DNA from: an uncultured Collinsella sp.
GTDB taxonomy: Bacteria > Actinomycetota > Coriobacteriia > Coriobacteriales > Coriobacteriaceae
DNA: 23,634 nt
Reading direction: 5' to 3'
Assembly (NCBI GenBank): GCA_902470835.1
Contig: CABRHR010000022.1
Span: forward strand, 1-23,634
Shown: piece after piece, positions 22,115 to 23,634 of the stretch
Position numbering within the stretch: the stretch's first letter is position 1
Layout: every line of letters starts with the position of its first letter
Notes under the pieces: model-generated
Seen by the model: the letters and a program-made list of their open reading frames with translations, nothing else
Told to the model about the DNA's origin: nothing
The model's database searches: none
Program-made: the position numbers and the translations under genes

Positions 22115-22184
22115 CCTCGACCTTGGTTGCTCGCTCCACCGGCGGCTTCCCAGTCCGAGGCGAATCGAGTCGCCCGTGGGCGAC
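22115..22184 (+). promoter_or_regulatory. Structured rpsO leader, possible S15 binding site
   Basis: CCTCG (22115-22119) can pair with CGAGG (22156-22160) around a G+C-rich interior. GTCGCC (22169-22174) pairs with GGCGAC (22179-22184) around CGTG. The second stem ends about 8 bases before the AAAGGTGA ribosome-binding site (22193-22200). S15 autoregulates through mRNA leader structures in several phyla, so this is a plausible autoregulatory element. The exact fold is not established here. Confidence 0.4.
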
Positions 22185-22204
22185 GTAAAACGAAAGGTGA
22201 AACA

Positions 22205-22483
22205 ATGACTGTTTCCAAAGAGCGCAAGGCTGAGCTGACTGCCCAGTTCGGTAACACCCCGGTCGACACCGGCAACCCCAAGGTTCAGGTTGCCATCCTG
22301 TCCGAGCGCATCAAGGAGCTGACCGAGCACATGAAGTCCCACCAGAAGGACTTCCACACCCGTCGTGGCCTGCTCATGCTCGTCGGCCGTCGTCGTCGTC
22401 TTCTCTCCTACATCAAGAAGAACGACATCGTCGAGTACCGTGAGCTCATCAAGGCTCTGGGCATCCGCGACAACATCCAGTAG
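22205..22483 (+). CDS. rpsO: 30S ribosomal protein S15
   Basis: S15 binds the central domain of 16S rRNA and takes part in bridges to the 50S subunit. The 92-residue protein (89 in E. coli) carries the family segments NPKVQVAILSERIKELTEHM, HQKDFHTRRGLLMLVGRRRR and YRELIKALGIRD. The frame is open upstream to 22109, but the ATG at 22205 with AAAGGTGA before it gives the classical N-terminus. It is followed by its own terminator and then pnp, the widely conserved rpsO-pnp pair. Confidence 0.97.
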   Translation: MTVSKERKAELTAQFGNTPVDTGNPKVQVAILSERIKELTEHMKSHQKDFHTRRGLLMLVGRRRRLLSYIKKNDIVEYRELIKALGIRDNIQ

Positions 22484-22497
22484 GATTTGTACATGCT

Positions 22498-22529
22498 AAG
22501 AGCGTCCTGCGCAGCGGGGCGCTCTTTTT
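22498..22529 (+). terminator. Terminator between rpsO and pnp
   Basis: AAGAGCGTCCT (22498-22508) pairs with GGGGCGCTCTT (22516-22526, two G-T pairs) around a GCGCAGC loop and runs into T's to 22529. It may be partial, allowing some read-through into pnp. Confidence 0.85.
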
Positions 22530-22534
22530 GTGTA

Positions 22535-22619
22535 AGGGCGTGAACAATCACGCTCTGAAGCGTGGCGGGGGCAGGGGGCCCGCGTCACATGAGAAGCCCG
22601 CAGGCAAGGGGCCTGTGGG
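22535..22619 (+). promoter_or_regulatory. Three-hairpin pnp leader
   Basis: Hairpin 1 pairs AGGGCGTGA (22535-22543) with TCACGCTCT (22548-22556), loop ACAA. Hairpin 2 pairs GTGGCGGG (22562-22569) with CCCGC and CAC (22579-22583, 22586-22588), with a 2-nt bulge. Hairpin 3 pairs CCCGCAGGC (22597-22605) with GCCTGTGGG (22611-22619), one G-T pair. The AAGGAG ribosome-binding site follows at 22623-22628. In E. coli, pnp is autoregulated through RNase III cleavage of a leader stem-loop; a comparable role here is inference. No promoter was identified in 22530-22632. Confidence 0.5.
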
Positions 22620-22632
22620 GTAAAGGAGAACA

Positions 22633-23634
22633 ATGACACTCGTATCCAAGACCTTTGAGCTGTACGGCAAGACCTACACCTTTGAGTCGGGCGAGCTTGC
22701 CAAGCAGGCCACCGGCGCCTGCCTGGTCAAGCAGGGCGACACCACGATGCTCGACACCGTGGTCGTCTCCAAGGAGCGCAAGAACTACGACTTCTTCCCG
22801 CTGACCGTCGACTTCAACGAGAAGATGTACGCAGCCGGCCGCATCCCGGGTGGCTACCTCAAGCGTGAGGGCCGTCCCAGCGAGAAGGCCACGCTCACGG
22901 CCCGCATGATCGATCGCCCGATTCGCCCGAGCTTCCCGGATGGCTTCCGCAACGAGGTGCACATCGTCGCCACCTCGCTCGTCGCCGACCAGGTCAACCC
23001 CTTCGATGTCATCAACGTCATGGGTGCATCCCTGGCCATGACGCTTGGCGGCGTGCCCTTCGAGGGCCCGCTTGCCTGCGTGCGCATCGGCCGTAACGTG
23101 GAGACAGGCGAGTTTATCGTCAACCCCACCTACGAGGAGCGCGAGAACTCGGATCTGGACCTGGAGCTGGGCGGATCCGCCGACTTTATCTCGATGGTCG
23201 AGGGCGGCGCCGAGGAGATCTCCGAGGACGACATGCTCGCCGCCATGAAGTTTGGCCAGGAGGCCCTTGCCGCTTTCTGCCAGGCTCAGGACGAGTTCGT
23301 CGCCGAGTGGGAGCAGGTTAACGGCCCCATCGTCAAGAAGGAGTACCCGCTCGACCAGCCCGTCGAGGAGGTCCAGGAGCGCATCTTCGCCCACTACGAC
23401 GAGATGGCAGCCGCCCTTCGCGACGCCGACAAGCTCTCCCGTATCGGTAAGGTCGAGGCTCTGAAGGAGTCCATCCGCGCCGAGTTCACCGAGGAGGAGC
23501 AGGCCGCTTGGGAGCGCGAGATCCCCGTGGCGCTCAAGAAGCTCGAGAAGAAGGCCATGCGCACCATGGTCGTTGAGACCGGCGAGCGCGTCGACGGCCG
23601 TGCCGCCGACGAGATCCGTCCCATCATGGTGAAG
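22633..23634 (+). CDS. pnp: Polynucleotide phosphorylase, N-terminal part (runs off the window)
   Basis: PNPase degrades RNA from the 3' end by phosphorolysis. The first 334 codons are present, open to the last base of the window; the whole enzyme is usually about 700 residues or more. The fragment covers the first RNase-PH-like core, with GDTTMLDTVVVSKERK, FFPLTVDFNEKMYAAGRIPG and EKATLTARMIDRPIRPSFP. The all-helical linker region follows, then the opening of the second core (GERVDGRAADEIRPI). The second core, KH and S1 domains lie beyond the window. The ATG at 22633 has AAGGAG at 22623-22628. It forms the conserved pair with rpsO but is separated from it by a terminator and its own structured leader. 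Confidence 0.96.
   Translation, partial: MTLVSKTFELYGKTYTFESGELAKQATGACLVKQGDTTMLDTVVVSKERKNYDFFPLTVDFNEKMYAAGRIPGGYLKREGRPSEKATLTARMIDRPIRPSFPDGFRNEVHIVATSLVADQVNPFDVINVMGASLAMTLGGVPFEGPLACVRIGRNVETGEFIVNPTYEERENSDLDLELGGSADFISMVEGGAEEISEDDMLAAMKFGQEALAAFCQAQDEFVAEWEQVNGPIVKKEYPLDQPVEEVQERIFAHYDEMAAALRDADKLSRIGKVEALKESIRAEFTEEEQAAWEREIPVALKKLEKKAMRTMVVETGERVDGRAADEIRPIMVK

Overview
The window is G+C-rich, almost fully coding, and every supported gene is on the + strand. Gene content points to an anaerobic actinobacterium of the Coriobacteriia, most likely Collinsella or a close relative. The reasons are an actinobacterial mIHF gene directly before gmk and rpoZ, an NAD-dependent class 1B dihydroorotate dehydrogenase (pyrK-pyrD), and frequent GTG starts with tightly overlapping genes. 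The genus is an inference from memory, not a database result. The first 46 bases are not genomic: they match the end of an Illumina Nextera i7 adapter plus the Tn5 mosaic end, so the window probably begins at a contig edge with untrimmed adapter.

Layout: (1) 48-3158, de novo pyrimidine synthesis: truncated pyrC, then pyrK, pyrD and pyrF, the last three overlapping. (2) 3159-3397, a structured intergenic region with two inverted repeats and a promoter. (3) 3398-5808, mihF-gmk-rpoZ-thiI, packed almost end to end and closed by a strong terminator. (4) 5852-10076, comEA-comEC-holA: DNA uptake genes behind a promoter with a 12-bp palindrome, then the clamp-loader delta subunit. (5) 10129-10547, rpsT with its own -10 element, a GTG start and a terminator. 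(6) 10573-22066, a long co-directional block lepA-dus-hemW-dnaJ-like-dnaJ-mtaB-phoH-ybeY-dgkA-era-recO, covering translation, tRNA modification, protein folding, ribosome maturation and repair. (7) 22086 to the end, rpsO with a structured leader and terminator, then a structured leader and the first 334 codons of pnp.

Most of the window is conserved housekeeping; there is no prophage, insertion sequence, CRISPR array or tRNA/rRNA gene. The most unusual gene is at 14726-15829. It is a J-domain protein with a complete four-repeat zinc region whose second C-terminal domain and dimerisation region are replaced by about three membrane segments. It sits directly before a normal dnaJ, where hrcA is often found. 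Other points of interest are an extremely acidic, lysine- and arginine-free N-terminal extension on Era, a lepA mRNA that looks leaderless, a recurring G-rich motif before several -10 elements, a palindrome inside the comEA promoter, and structured leaders before mihF, rpsO and pnp.
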